A DNA stretch of 64,000 nucleotides. Origin: JAWKTV01 sp041398905 (GTDB taxonomy: Bacteria > Planctomycetota > Planctomycetia > Planctomycetales > Planctomycetaceae). The notes under the pieces were generated by a model. That model had not been told where the DNA came from. It did not search any database and saw only the letters and a program-made list of their open reading frames with translations. Positions 1 through 10,538 of the stretch are shown here, piece by piece (the stretch's first letter is position 1; each line of letters starts with the position of its first letter). Both the position numbers and the translations under genes were made by a program. Location: positions 62,001 through 126,000 of the forward strand of contig JAWKTV010000001.1 of assembly GCA_041398905.1 (NCBI GenBank), read 5' to 3'.

Positions 1-2
1 AG

Positions 3-307
3 CAGGCCTTACGGCAACAGGCGTACCTCCAGCAGCAGGCTGTTGCGCGCGAACAGACGTTGCGGCGTCAGCAGCAGCTCAGTTCGTCAGCGGAGTTCGC
101 GTCCAGCGGCAACGGCGCATGCGGTCGTTCCACATCAGGCCGCGGCGGTTCGCAGCCAGTGAAGCGGTCGAAATCGAAGGACACGGACGCGACTCCATCT
201 CGATTCGTCGCGACCGCGATGACCGCAAGCCAGAAAGCGGCGTCGCAACGGTTCTGGGCCGGCCGCGCGAGCTCACCATCCAGCCTCTCCCGGTCCCGCG
301 ACGTTGA
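3..307 (+). CDS. C-terminal fragment of an unrecognised Q-rich protein, frame-disrupted
   Basis: The frame beginning at base 3 is open from the window edge and encodes a Gln/Arg-rich stretch (QALRQQAYLQQQAVAREQ). Around 110-125 the coding character (G/C at third positions) moves to the next frame, which reads through VEIEGHGRDSISIRRD and stops at 305-307. The original frame would stop at 330-332. I infer one protein with a single-base slip, in line with many other genes here. No domain is recognised. A terminator-like hairpin follows about 120 bases later, which supports a gene end here. Confidence 0.4.
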   Translation, partial: GLTATGVPPAAGCCARTDVAASAAAQFVSGVRVQRQRRMRSFHIRPRRFAASEAVEIEGHGRDSISIRRDRDDRKPESGVATVLGRPRELTIQPLPVPRR

Positions 308-428
308 GGAGTTCCTGGCATCGGTGCGATAGTCTCGATACCCGCCTCCGCACGATGCGGCTTTGCCGTCGTGACGACGCGGAGCGACACTGTGGTCGCG
401 CTTGCTTCACAAGCAGCTCTCCCCGCTC

Positions 429-473
429 AACCCCGGCGCTGTGTCCTACGGGCCGCGCCGGGGTTGCAGTTTT
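429..473 (+). terminator. Rho-independent terminator-like hairpin
   Basis: A perfect 11-bp inverted repeat (AACCCCGGCGC at 429-439, GCGCCGGGGTT at 455-465) is followed by a short T-run at 470-473. It lies downstream of the rightward fragment at 3-307 and points the right way to end it. The leftward gene ending at 618 does not need it. Confidence 0.6.
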
Positions 474-617
474 GTCGAAGCCCCAGCCGCGATTCCCCCC
501 TACCAGTACGCAGCGCCAGCAAGTGCGACCAGATCGCAGGCTCACTCGCTGGTGCTGCGGACTGGCAAGACACATGATCGGAGCAAGCCTCATCGCCCTG
601 AGGCGGCGTCCTGACCA

Positions 618-3439
618 CTACGGAGTCGAGCGCACCCGCACCACGACCGGGCCGGATGTTTGACCGCCGCCGGCTCCGGTTTTGAGATGGAACACGCGCG
701 ACTGATCGAGCGCCACCGGGGCGGCGGTGATGAAGAACTCGCGCTCGCTCTGGTCCTCCAGCAGCAGCAGACCGTTGAGGCCGATGTTGTCGACGAAGAC
801 GGCGTAGGGCAGATTTCGGCCGGAGTCCTCGTTGCCGAACCCAATGACCTCCTTCGATCCTTTTCGGTCGACGATCAGCTTAAGCATGATCGTCTCCCGG
901 GCCTGATGTCGTAGACGGGGTAGCCCTCCGGGGAAGTCTCGACTGGCTGCGCCCCGTTCGCGGCCGGAACGATGGTGATGTCCAGTTTGGCGGGTTCGCC
1001 GCGGGTGATTTTGCCGAGGCCGCCTCCCTCGTGCGTGATGGCTTCGCCCCGAATGGTCGCCATCGAGCGGGACCTGGAGGCGGACTGCTCCGCCTCCGCG
1101 ACTTCCGGCGCGTCGGCCGCGCACAGCAGCAGGCCAAACGCCTGCATCTGTCCCGGTTCGATCGTCACCGGTGCGGCGACGCGGAAGCCGGTGGGGAGAT
1201 TGTCGAACTCGACCGTCACCGGACCGTCGTAGCCGTCGATGCGATCAACCGTGACTTTGAACTCACGTCCGCCGCCAGCGGGGACGGTCGGGTTCTGGTC
1301 ATTCACGGTCACTTTGAAGTCGGGGCGGCTTGGGCGCACCGTCAATGTGTACTTGAAGTCATCGCCCTCGAAGCCCCGCACGTCGCTCAACCGGACGACG
1401 TATTCGCCATCCTCCGGCGTGAGGAACGTGAGTCGGGAATCGGCCCCCAGTTCGCGTGTGCTGTCGTCGTCGTTCTCATAATGGATCGGGAAGACGGGCA
1501 GACCATTCGGGATCGGTTCGGTGCCTGTCGGCAGTGGTTCGACGATGTAGCACGGCTCACCGAGCGCGTGCGCCACCGGGGTCGTGCCAAAGTAGCCCCA
1601 CCGCTTTCCGCCGCCGGGGTACACCAGGAATCCGGAGTCCGGCCCACGCGGGTACATCCAGAGGCGGGCGACCTCGCCATTCGCGTACAGATACTGGTTC
1701 AGTTCCATCTCTTCCCAGTTGAAGACGCGGAAGTCGCCTGACTCGTCGCCGTTCTTGCCGCGGAAGGTGAAGTACGAATCTCGCACCGCCTGCAGCCGCA
1801 CCCGCTCGACTGACTCGCCAGTGTCGGTCAGTACCTCAACGAACGAATCCAGCGGCGATTTGGACCGGGCCGCGTTGACTTCAATGACCCACTCCTCGCC
1901 CGCTCTGGCGGAGAAGCGGAAGCAATCCCGGTCGGCGCTGGTGTCGCTCGTTCCGCCGATCACTCCGCTGATCTTCGCCGGCAGCGCGATCGGCTGGGCC
2001 GACCGCGGGGTGGAATTCGGCTCCTGCTCGGTGAGCTGCTCCATCGCGGCGGCGGCCTCCATGGGCACGGGGCTAAGGCTGGGCGCGTTCGTGGATGCGG
2101 CCGGTGCCCGCAGAGCCGTCAGTTCGCAGTCGCCCAGTGATCCATCGAGCCGACCGATATGAATCTGGTTGCCGGCTGTGCTGACGGCGAGCGCGGCGGC
2201 AACGGCCGGCTCGTCGCTGAGTGACAGCTCGGTGTAGCCGGCCGTTTCCCAGACTTTTAGTGTGCGATCGTCGGCGAGCGATACGAGTCGTGTCCCATCG
2301 GTGGTGAAGGCGATTCGTACCACGGCCCCCTCGTGGGCGAAGCGGGCGAACACCAGCGGGTTGATCCGAGGTTTATCGGTCGAAACAAACCGCCAGACAC
2401 GGATGCGGTTGTCGGCACCGCCGGCGGCGATGAACTGGCCGTCTGGACTGAATGTGATCGAGTACTGCTCCTTGAGCGGCTGGCCGAGGGTGTCCATGCG
2501 CTCGCCGTCGGCCACGCGCCAGACCTTGCAGGTGTCGTCGGCACTCGCGGAGGCGAGGAACGCGCCATCGGGGCTGAAGGCGACGTCATAGACCGCGCCG
2601 TTGTGCCCGGTCAGCTTGCGCAGCTCCTCGCCGGTTGTGACATCCCAGAGGATGATCTCGCGGTCGTAACTGCAGGTGGCGAGGATGCGGCCGTCGGGAG
2701 AAAGTTCGGCGTCATAGAGCGCGTCGCGATGTCCTTTGAACTCCCGCAGCAGCGTGCCGTCGTTGACACTCCAGATCGCCGCGACGCCCCCCAACCCGGT
2801 TACGCCCGACGCCGTGACAAGCTGCGAGGCATCGGTCGAGAAATGGACCGCGTTCACCTTGCCGGGATACACGCCGACTGTGCGGACCCGCGGTTGCCCG
2901 CTGCCGGTGACCGGTCCTGCCGCGACAGGACGTAACTCCACCTGTTGAAACCGCGCGACTGCCAGCGTCTTGCCATCGGGCGTGACGGTGATGTCGGCGA
3001 TTGGGCGCGTGTCGGTCTGCGTCGCGATGGCGGGGGTGATCAGCCGCAGCCGGTCGGGCATCGCCCCGGCCGGCCCTTTCGCGCCTTCGGCGACCCAGCG
3101 GGTCAACAGCGAGATCTCGTCGGCGTTGGGAGCCGGCTCGTCTTCGGGAGGCATCTTGGGATCGCCGGCACCGCTGATGAGCCGCAGCAGCCGGCTGGTC
3201 TCGGCCTCCCCCGCCAGTAGGGCCGGGCCATGCTCTCCACCTTCCAGCAAGGCGTCAAAGCTCTCGAGCGACAGCCCGCCATCGGGCTCGGCTCCGCCGT
3301 GGCAGCCGGCACAGTACTTCGTCAGCAAAGGCTGGACCTCCGTGATGTAGTCGACCTCCGCCGCGAACAGGCTGGTTGACAGCAAAAGAGCGCAGAGGGG
3401 CGGAAGCCCGATCCGGCGAAGCGTCAATCTCACGAGCAT
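618..3439 (-). CDS. Exported c-type cytochrome / WD40 / PPC-domain protein (one frameshift)
   Basis: The protein has about 940 residues. Order: signal peptide (1-27), planctomycete-type cytochrome c domain with haem motif CAGCH (43-47), several WD40 blades with FSPDG motifs (about 150-400), a PPC-like domain opening at EQEPNS, and Ig-like beta segments. Such proteins are common in planctomycetes, but their substrates are unknown. I chose the start at 3439 because GAGGA precedes it and it gives a clean signal peptide; an in-frame ATG at 3478 lacks both. The frame as read stops near 875, but coding resumes one base out (ETIMLKLIVDRKG...) and ends at 618. One G is missing from the run read at + strand 896-898. 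Function in detail is not inferable. Confidence 0.8.
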
Positions 3440-3732
3440 CGTCAATTCCTCGAACAGGGGTGACACGCCGCAGATCATAATTCATTCAACTTGTCAGATG
3501 CATCCATTGGAGGCGTCACAGGCGTCGTCGTGCGCGGTGGACTCACCCGATTGCGCATGTCGACCGTCGGCATCGACGGCCAGTTTTCCAACGTTCCGCG
3601 TCCCAGCCGCGTAGACCTTGCCGCGAACGACGAATCGGGGTCGGGGGTGCTGTTCCGGTCCCGGTGACTGGACGGGCCGGACCTCGTCCCCAACAATCGG
3701 GGTCAGCGTCACTTGCCAGGGAAGAACCAAAA

Positions 3733-5548
3733 ATGACCGCCGCCACGACCGCAGAGAGTACGACCGCTGAGAAGTCCCCGGAATCCAGCAAGGAGCGGCC
3801 TCCCGAGACGTGGCGGGACACGTTCGAGCAGATCGTGCTCGCCTTCATTCTCGCGCTGGTGTTCCGCACCTTCGAGGCGGAAGCGTTCGTGATTCCGACC
3901 GGTTCGATGGCCCCCACGCTGTACGGCCGCAACAAGGAGACGACCTGCTCGCAGTGCGGACACGAGATGGTCGTCGGGGCGAGTTCCGAGGTGACCCGCG
4001 ACAGCGGTTACCTGATGGAAGGGACGCGGATCGAAGGGGCGATCTGCCCGAACTGCTTCCACCCGGAAACGGGAATGAAGGCCGCACGGGTCTTCAATGG
4101 CGACCGCATCCTCGTGAACAAGTTTCCCTACGAGATCGGGGATCCCGACCGCTGGGACGTGTTCGTCTTCAAGTACCCCGAGAAGCCGGGTACGAACTAC
4201 ATCAAGCGACTCGTCGGCCTGCCGGGCGAGACAATCCGCATCCGCGGAGGCGACGTGTTCCGGGTCGCGGAGAGCGGCTCGGAGGAGATGCTGCGAAAGC
4301 CGCCCGAGAAGCAGCGGGCGTTGCAGATTCTGGTGAATGACCACGACTACGCCCCGAGCGGTCTGGATCAGGCGGGCTGGCCCCAGCGATGGATCGGCAT
4401 GGCCGCCCGGGACGAGGGCGGAGTCCGCCGCTGGAGCGAGTCCGAAAACGGTTGGACGCACGATCTCGCCGAGCGGGTTGTCAGCATCGACGCTCTGTCG
4501 GCCATCGAGCCGGCGTGGCTCAGGTACCGGCACGTCTATCCACTTCCGGCCGATTGGGAGGCGATTCGCAACGGGCAACCCGGCACGCCCGTGCCACGGC
4601 TCATCACCGACTTCTGCGGCTACAACGCCGTGTGGGGGTCGAGCCTGGACGACGACAACGCGCCGAGCCGACCTGACGGGGTGAACCTGGGTGCCTACTG
4701 GGTCAGCGATCTCACCGCGAATGCCGAACTGACGATCGACGAGGTCGCCAGCGGAGGGGAACTGCTGCTCGAATTGTGTGAAGGGACGTGGTGGTATCGC
4801 TGTCGCATCGACCTCAGCAGCGGCAAGGCGACACTGAGCGAGGTGGCCGTTCATATGAGTCTGTCGGACGAGCAGGAACTCGCGACCGCGGCAACGAGTC
4901 TGTCGGGCAGCGGCCGTTGGGACATCAGCTTCGCCAACGTCGACGACCGCATCTGTCTGTGGATTGACGGCGACCTCGTCGATTTTGGCGAGGCGGCGAC
5001 GCGGGACCGCACCAGCACCGCGCCGCGGCGCATTCCCCAACCGTCGGACCTGGCCCCCGTCGGCGTCGCGGTTCGCGGCGCTAAAGCGCACGTGGCGCAT
5101 CTGCGGCTCGAACGGGACATTTACTACCGTGGCGGCGGCGGCGGGTTTCGCTGGGAAGGTGGCCGGCTTACCGATCTGCTCGCATGATCCCGACGCCTGG
5201 TTCGATCAGTACCAGGACTACGAACGCACCAGCCGACATGGACTCGAACGAGATCCAGATCGCGGCGGACGGTTACCTCGCCCTTGGTGACAACAGCCCC
5301 GCAGCAGCGACAGCCGCTACTGGCGCTCCGGCCACCAGTCAGTCCCGCGCGAGAATCTCGTGGGCAAGGCGTTCTGGATCTACTGGCCGCATGGCGTGCC
5401 GTTCCTGAATGACGGCCGCGGGTATGGCGTCGTCGATCACCGCATCATCAACCGCCGCGGCGAGGTCTCCGCGGAGGGTCCGGAGGACTACCCGCTCTAT
5501 GTGGCGCCGTTCTATCCCGACATTCCGCGGATGAAGCGGATCCGCTGA
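3733..5548 (+). CDS. lepB: Signal peptidase I, planctomycete long form (three frameshifts near 3' end)
   Basis: Cleaves signal peptides from secreted preproteins at the cytoplasmic membrane. One N-terminal TM segment (about 33-47) precedes the catalytic serine box PTGSMAPTL (Ser58). Between Ser58 and the general-base lysine (NYIKRLVGLPG, Lys158) lies a four-cysteine zinc-ribbon-like insertion (C72, C75, C105, C108). A second insertion of about 280 residues follows, ending in a LamG/concanavalin-like beta segment (RWDISFANVDDRICLWIDG). Box E is split by frame changes: coding shifts at about 5165, about 5240 and at the C-run 5297-5300. Restoring one C there gives GDNSPRSSDSR, the expected box E. 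The start is the ATG after GGAAGAACCAAAA. The gene is normally essential, so I read the slips as sequence error. Confidence 0.88.
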
Positions 5549-5657
5549 CGTGGGCGAAGGGTCAACGCACGGAGGTCAACGAGACACCGGGGCGAAGCCC
5601 CTCGGCGGAATCGTCCGCGAGCTTGACTTGAGAGTGTGAGCCGGGCGACCGTGCCGC

Positions 5658-5810
5658 TCAGTCGCTGCTGTAGCGGCTGACGAACCAGACGGTCATTACC
5701 GCGCCAACCGCGAAGTATCCAAAGTCGGCCGAGGTCGCGTGATTGAAACGATCCTGCAGTAACAGAAAGTACTGGCCGAGCCGATCGAGCATGTCCGCGA
5801 GCAGAAACAT
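5658..5810 (-). CDS. Small single-pass membrane protein (50 aa), unknown function
   Basis: The protein runs from MFLLADMLDRLGQYF to FVSRYSSD. One hydrophobic segment (FGYFAVGAVMTVWFV) lies near the C-terminus. A strong GGAGG sits nine bases before the ATG at 5810, which decides this start over an in-frame ATG at 5873. It is convergent with lepB. I do not recognise the family. Confidence 0.55.
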   Translation of the reverse strand: MFLLADMLDRLGQYFLLLQDRFNHATSADFGYFAVGAVMTVWFVSRYSSD

Positions 5811-6392
5811 CGGTGTGCGCCTCCACGGCGGGCAGGATTCTAGGGAAAACGGGCCGCTCTCCTGGCCAACCATCCGAGTGGAACGGATGGCTGAGAACCA
5901 TTACGCGGGTTCCGCGATCGTCACGCACCGCGACAGTTCGTTGACTCTCAGCAACATCTTAAACTCGCGGGATCGTCATCTCGTCCCGATTCCCCTCGGC
6001 GGTTACTCGGTTTTGCGATGTGCCGCGGGGAAAGGAACGTGACCAACGGTTGTCGCGGTCGCAAGCGATCGAACGAACGTGCTGATTGTGCCGAGCGCGC
6101 GTCGTCCGAGCCGGTGGCTCATCGGCAAACGGCAGATCGCGAAGCTTTCTCGCCCGCGCTCGGCGGCAACCACCCCCTCCCGGCGCGTGGTTATTTTGGT
6201 CTCATGCTGACGAGCCGGTGGCCCGGCCGACCGGCGACACCGATTTGCTGCCTGTGACGGGTTAGCGCGTGATATCCTGTCCTGCAGTTCGCCCGGTGAG
6301 TGGCGGCTTCAGCGATGTTCGCAGCCGCGGCACCTCCCGAAGTCCTTCGGGCATCCGGGCAATGCTGCAACCTGTTCCCCTACGAGGCCCAC
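5811..6392. other. Non-coding interval between divergent genes
   Basis: This 582-base stretch separates the small leftward membrane-protein gene from the large rightward secreted-protein gene. It should hold both promoters. I see no convincing -35/-10 pair, RNA gene or repeat, and the short open frames in it lack coding character. Confidence 0.4.
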
Positions 6393-9189
6393 ATGTTTCT
6401 CTCAGACAGCAGGCGGTCGCGAGTGTGCCGTAGATCGAGTTCGCAGCGGGTCGACCGCACTGGGCGCAAGCGGCTGGCGGGATGGCTGCTGCCCGGCCTG
6501 GTGTTGTTCAGCGGGTGGGTCGCCGGAGTTGCGGCGGATGATCGCCCGGTCGCCGAGGACCGTCCCGCGCTCGCCCCGTTCGCGTGGACCCTCGATGAAG
6601 CCTACCGGGAGTTGCAGCTCAACCCGCGCGATCCGTACCTGCAATACGTCGTTGTCCAGCTCGCTGCGCAGGAAGGCAAGGGGGACCGCTACGCCCGCGA
6701 GATCGAGCAGCAGATTGTGCGTCCCAACCGTCGGGGCGATCTGAGCCTGTTCAGCACGTTCACCGGCGCGGTGGCGGTGCAGGAGAGCCTGCAGCTCGAC
6801 ACGATGCGGGGCGACGCCCGGAACCGCCGACGGACCGACGACGACGATGATCTGGTGTCGATCTCCGAACTTTCCCCGCCCACCATCAAAAGCCATCCCT
6901 GGCGGGAGATGCTCGCCGGTCGCGACCCCCAGGTGTCGCGGCTGTCGCAGTGCGTGCCTGACGATTTCTACTTCGTCCGCTTTCGCAGGCTCACCAAGCT
7001 GATCGAACTCATGGACCAGGGGGATCTGTGGTCGACGCACCTGCTGGACCAGTCGGTGCAGGCGGCTTACAGCAGCCAGAGCAGCGAACGGATCAAGCGA
7101 CAGCTTTGTGTGGACGCGAGCGAGCTGCTCCGGCCCTTTTACGACCTCGCGGTGTCGGAAGTCGCCGTCACCGGCAGCGACCTGTATGTCCGCGAAGGGA
7201 GCGACGTGACGCTGCTGTTCGGTGTCAAGCAGCGGCTGCTGTTCGATGAGCGGATGAACTCGTTCCTCGATGCCGCTGAGAAGTCGACCCCCGACGTCAC
7301 GCGGGAGACCGGCGAGTATCGCGGCGTGAAGTTCACGCACCTCACCGCGCCGCATCGGTCCGTGCATGTCTTCGCGGCGGACCCGGCGGCGGACCTGCAC
7401 ATTCGCAGCAACAGTCGCGCGGCTCTTGAAGCGGTGATCGACGTTGTTCTGGGTGAGCGCGTCACCGGTGAAGCGGTCGTGTCGCTCGGGGAGACCGACG
7501 AGTTCAAGTACATCCGCACGTTGATGCCTTTGGATGACGATCAGGAAGACGGGTTCGCCTATCTGTCCGACCCGTTCATTCGTCGGCAGGTTGGTCCGGT
7601 CGTCAAGATCACCGAGTTGCGACGGATGCAGGCGTACAACCATCTGCGGATGATCGGGCACGCTCAATTGCTGCATCGCACGCAGTATGGCCGGCGCGCC
7701 AACTCGCTGGCCGAACTGCACGCATGGCTGCTCGCCAGAAGAGTTCGGCAAGGTGGAACCGTACACGCCGCCCGGGAGCTTTGGTGACTATGAGCTGACC
7801 AGTGGCTCTCTGGTGTGAGCACTCACTACGGGACCGTCGACAACCTCCGGCCAATCCTCGAAATCCCGGTGGAGTACATCACTCGCGACGAGTTGCAGCA
7901 GTACAACGAATTCCGCGCGTTACGACCAGTACTGGCGGGTCTTCTTCGATCCGATCGCCATGCGGGCAAAGCTCGGCGACGACGGTTACCGGCTCGAGAC
8001 AATCGTCCTCCCGTTGATCGACAATTCGATCTACAGCGACATGGCGCGGGCGTTTGGCGGCGACGTCGAACCGCTCGACACGCTCCCGGTTCCGCAGCAA
8101 CATCTTCACCGTGAACCTTAAGGTGCGTGACAAGGAGGTGCTCGCCAACATGCTGGGTGAGCTTGAAGACGCGCTCGAGTGGGACCGTCGCGCGTCAATG
8201 TTCAAACCGACCAGCAGCAGGGTCGAGAGGTCACCGGGCGATTCTTCAAGGATGGCATCGGCAATCAGTTCGGCTTTCACGTCTGCGATGACTCGCCGCT
8301 CTTCGCCGTCAGCCTGCCGATGCTGTTCCGCGAGGCCTCCTTTGGTGCGGGCCGGGGGATGTTCACGGATCCGGACAACCTGTTCGTCGCGTTTTTGCTC
8401 GGCTCGCTGAACGCGCCGGTGTATGTCTCGGTGCCGGTCCGCGACCAGCAGGTGACCGACGAGTTCCTCGACCTGCTGGAACGCCGTCTGGGGCTGTATG
8501 CCCGCCAACCCCGTTTGGCGGGATGGTTCCGGATCGAACCCGACTTCTACCGCATCGAAGAGCCGGGGCGGCCGGTCGTCCGGTGCCAGAGCATCAAGCT
8601 GGGCCCGCTGAAGTGGCGGATGTTCTGGACCCGCATCGACAATGCGATCTACGTTGCCTCGCAGCGATCGATCCTCGATGACCTGTTCGAGGCGCATCAG
8701 AACGCGGAGGAGCATCGCCCGCAGAGTCCGCACGGTCATGCGATGGTTCGCATGCGCGCGGAACACTGGCGGCGCATCCTGCCCGAGTTCCAGCTCGGCT
8801 GGGCGGAGAACAATCGCACGGCGAGCCTTAACAACATCAGCCCGATCTATGGTGCCGCGCGAGCACTCTTGAGCGAGTCGGCCCCGGCGGAGCGATCCAC
8901 GGCGGGGCTCGACCTGTCACAGATCAGCGACGCCGCTCACGCCGAAGCGGACGCGATGTACGGCGTCCACTTTTTCTGTCCCGATGGGGGTGACTACGTG
9001 CTGGCCGACGATGGCCTGTCGATGGTCAGCACATTGCACGGGACACCCCTGTTGGCCCGGCAGGGAGCCGCCCCGCCGGAAGGCGTCGCCACCACCCGCC
9101 TGCTGAGCGACTTCCGCGAGGTCACGGCGACACTCACCTTCGAGGACGATGGACTGCGAGCGGTGCTGGAGATCGAACGAAAGCAGTAG
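6393..9189 (+). CDS. Large exported protein of unknown function (multiple frameshifts)
   Basis: The reconstructed protein is about 930 residues with an N-terminal signal/anchor (LAGWLLPGLVLFSGWVAGVAADD). The first 450 residues are in one frame. Coding then moves frame at about 7735, 7815, 7920, 8095 and 8190, with clearly coding pieces in each (for example GTVDNLRPILEIPVEYITRD and YDQYWRVFFDPIAMRAKLGD), and finally runs unbroken from about 8190 to the stop. The start at 6393 is preceded by GAGG; an ATG-like upstream start at 6300 would spoil the signal peptide. It looks like one of the large exported planctomycete proteins without assigned function. Five slips in 460 bases suggest a poorly resolved stretch of sequence, not five mutations. 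Confidence 0.65.
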
Positions 9190-9304
9190 CCGTTGCCGGT
9201 GATGATCTGCGGCGGGAAGCTGCGATTCGGCTATCCCGAATCAGCCAGACTCGCTAAATAGCCGCGACCGTGTCAGCCGTGATGCCGGCCACTCGCGACA
9301 CGAG

Positions 9305-10492
9305 TTGCCGGCCCCGAGTCCGCGTTCGTCCGCGGTCTTGTGCCGGCAATGTCCACGTCAACGCCCCGCGAGTCGATTGAGAACCCGCCAGCCCATCCCG
9401 TGGAGCATTCCGATCATCAGCCTGCTGCTGATGTTCGTGGGGCTGGGCGCGCTTTCGCGCGGCGATGAGCTGGCGGACGGCTCGTTCGCGACGCGGCAGG
9501 GGGTCTGGATGCTGGTCGCCCTGCCGACGATGTTCCTGGCCAGCCTGCTGCCCTACCGGTTCTGGAAGCCGTGGAGCGTACCGCTGTTCTGGGGCAGTCT
9601 GGTGCTGCTGGTCGCGGTGTTCCTGACGCCCGCGAAGTTCGGCGCGCATCGCTGGATTCCGCTGGGGCTGTTCAACCTGCAGCCGTCCGAAGGTGCGAAG
9701 CTCGCATTCGTGATGATGCTCGCCCACTACCTGATGTACGAGCGAAACCATCGCACGCTGTCCGGTCTGGTCAAACCGCTGCTGCTGACCTGTGCGCCCG
9801 TCGTACTCATCCTCCGTGAGCCTGACCTGGGAACTTCACTGCTGTTCCTGCCGATCCTGTTCGCGATGCTGTTCGCCGCCGGCGCCCGGCCGACGCATCT
9901 GCTGCTGGTGACGCTCGCCGGCGTCGCCCTGCTGCCCGGGTTGTGGAAGGTGATGAGTGCCGAGCAGCGGTCGCGCGTCACCGCCGTGTTTCGTCAACAG
10001 GATGGCGGACAGGTCCCCCGTGGCGACGAGTATCACCTGCACCAGTCAAAGCAACGAATCGCGTTCGGCGGACTCATCGGCACGGACATCACCGGCCCCC
10101 CCGTGAGCGATCCCCTCGCTTACCACCTCCCGGCCAGCCGCACCGACTTCGTGTTCTGCCTCGCCGCCGAACGATGGGGCTTCGCCGGCGTGCTCACCCT
10201 GCTGCTGCTGTACCTGGCACTTTTGGGCAGTGGTCTGCGGATCGCCGCGCGGACGCGGGAGCCGTACGGCCGACTGGTTGCCGTCGGGATCGTCACGCTG
10301 CTCGCCACGCAAGTCATCATCAACACCGGCATGACGCTCGGCCTGATGCCGATCACCGGACTGACGCTCCCGCTGCTCAGCTACGGCGGCTCGAGTCTGG
10401 TGACCACCTGCTTCGCGCTCGGTCTGCTGATGAACATCGGCATGCGGCCCGGCTACGAAGTCGCCGCCGACCCGTTCAGCTTCGCGAACTAG
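9305..10492 (+). CDS. rodA: SEDS-family cell-shape/division glycan polymerase (RodA/FtsW)
   Basis: A polytopic membrane protein with about ten TM helices. Family landmarks are the periplasmic-loop motif REPDLGTSLLFLP, the segment YHLPASRTDFVFCLAAERWGF, and the C-terminal signature TGLTLPLLSYGGSS. SEDS proteins are peptidoglycan glycosyltransferases that use lipid II and pair with a class B PBP; no PBP gene is adjacent. The start is unsure. No ATG precedes the first TM in frame, and two TTG codons (9305 and 9377) are candidates; the shorter form fits family N-termini better. RodA and FtsW cannot be separated here, so the symbol is a best guess. Confidence 0.82.
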   Translation: MPAPSPRSSAVLCRQCPRQRPASRLRTRQPIPWSIPIISLLLMFVGLGALSRGDELADGSFATRQGVWMLVALPTMFLASLLPYRFWKPWSVPLFWGSLVLLVAVFLTPAKFGAHRWIPLGLFNLQPSEGAKLAFVMMLAHYLMYERNHRTLSGLVKPLLLTCAPVVLILREPDLGTSLLFLPILFAMLFAAGARPTHLLLVTLAGVALLPGLWKVMSAEQRSRVTAVFRQQDGGQVPRGDEYHLHQSKQRIAFGGLIGTDITGPPVSDPLAYHLPASRTDFVFCLAAERWGFAGVLTLLLLYLALLGSGLRIAARTREPYGRLVAVGIVTLLATQVIINTGMTLGLMPITGLTLPLLSYGGSSLVTTCFALGLLMNIGMRPGYEVAADPFSFAN

Positions 10493-10538
10493 GTCGTGCG
10501 GCCACCGGCTCCCCCCTTCGCTCAGGATCGCAACGGCG

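Noticed and set aside
3709..5100. A 463-codon minus-strand frame
   Set aside because: It is antisense to lepB, whose catalytic boxes are on the plus strand.
7735..8200. Programmed frameshifting in the large exported protein
   Set aside because: Five shifts in both directions without slippery-site-plus-pseudoknot structure fit sequence error far better.
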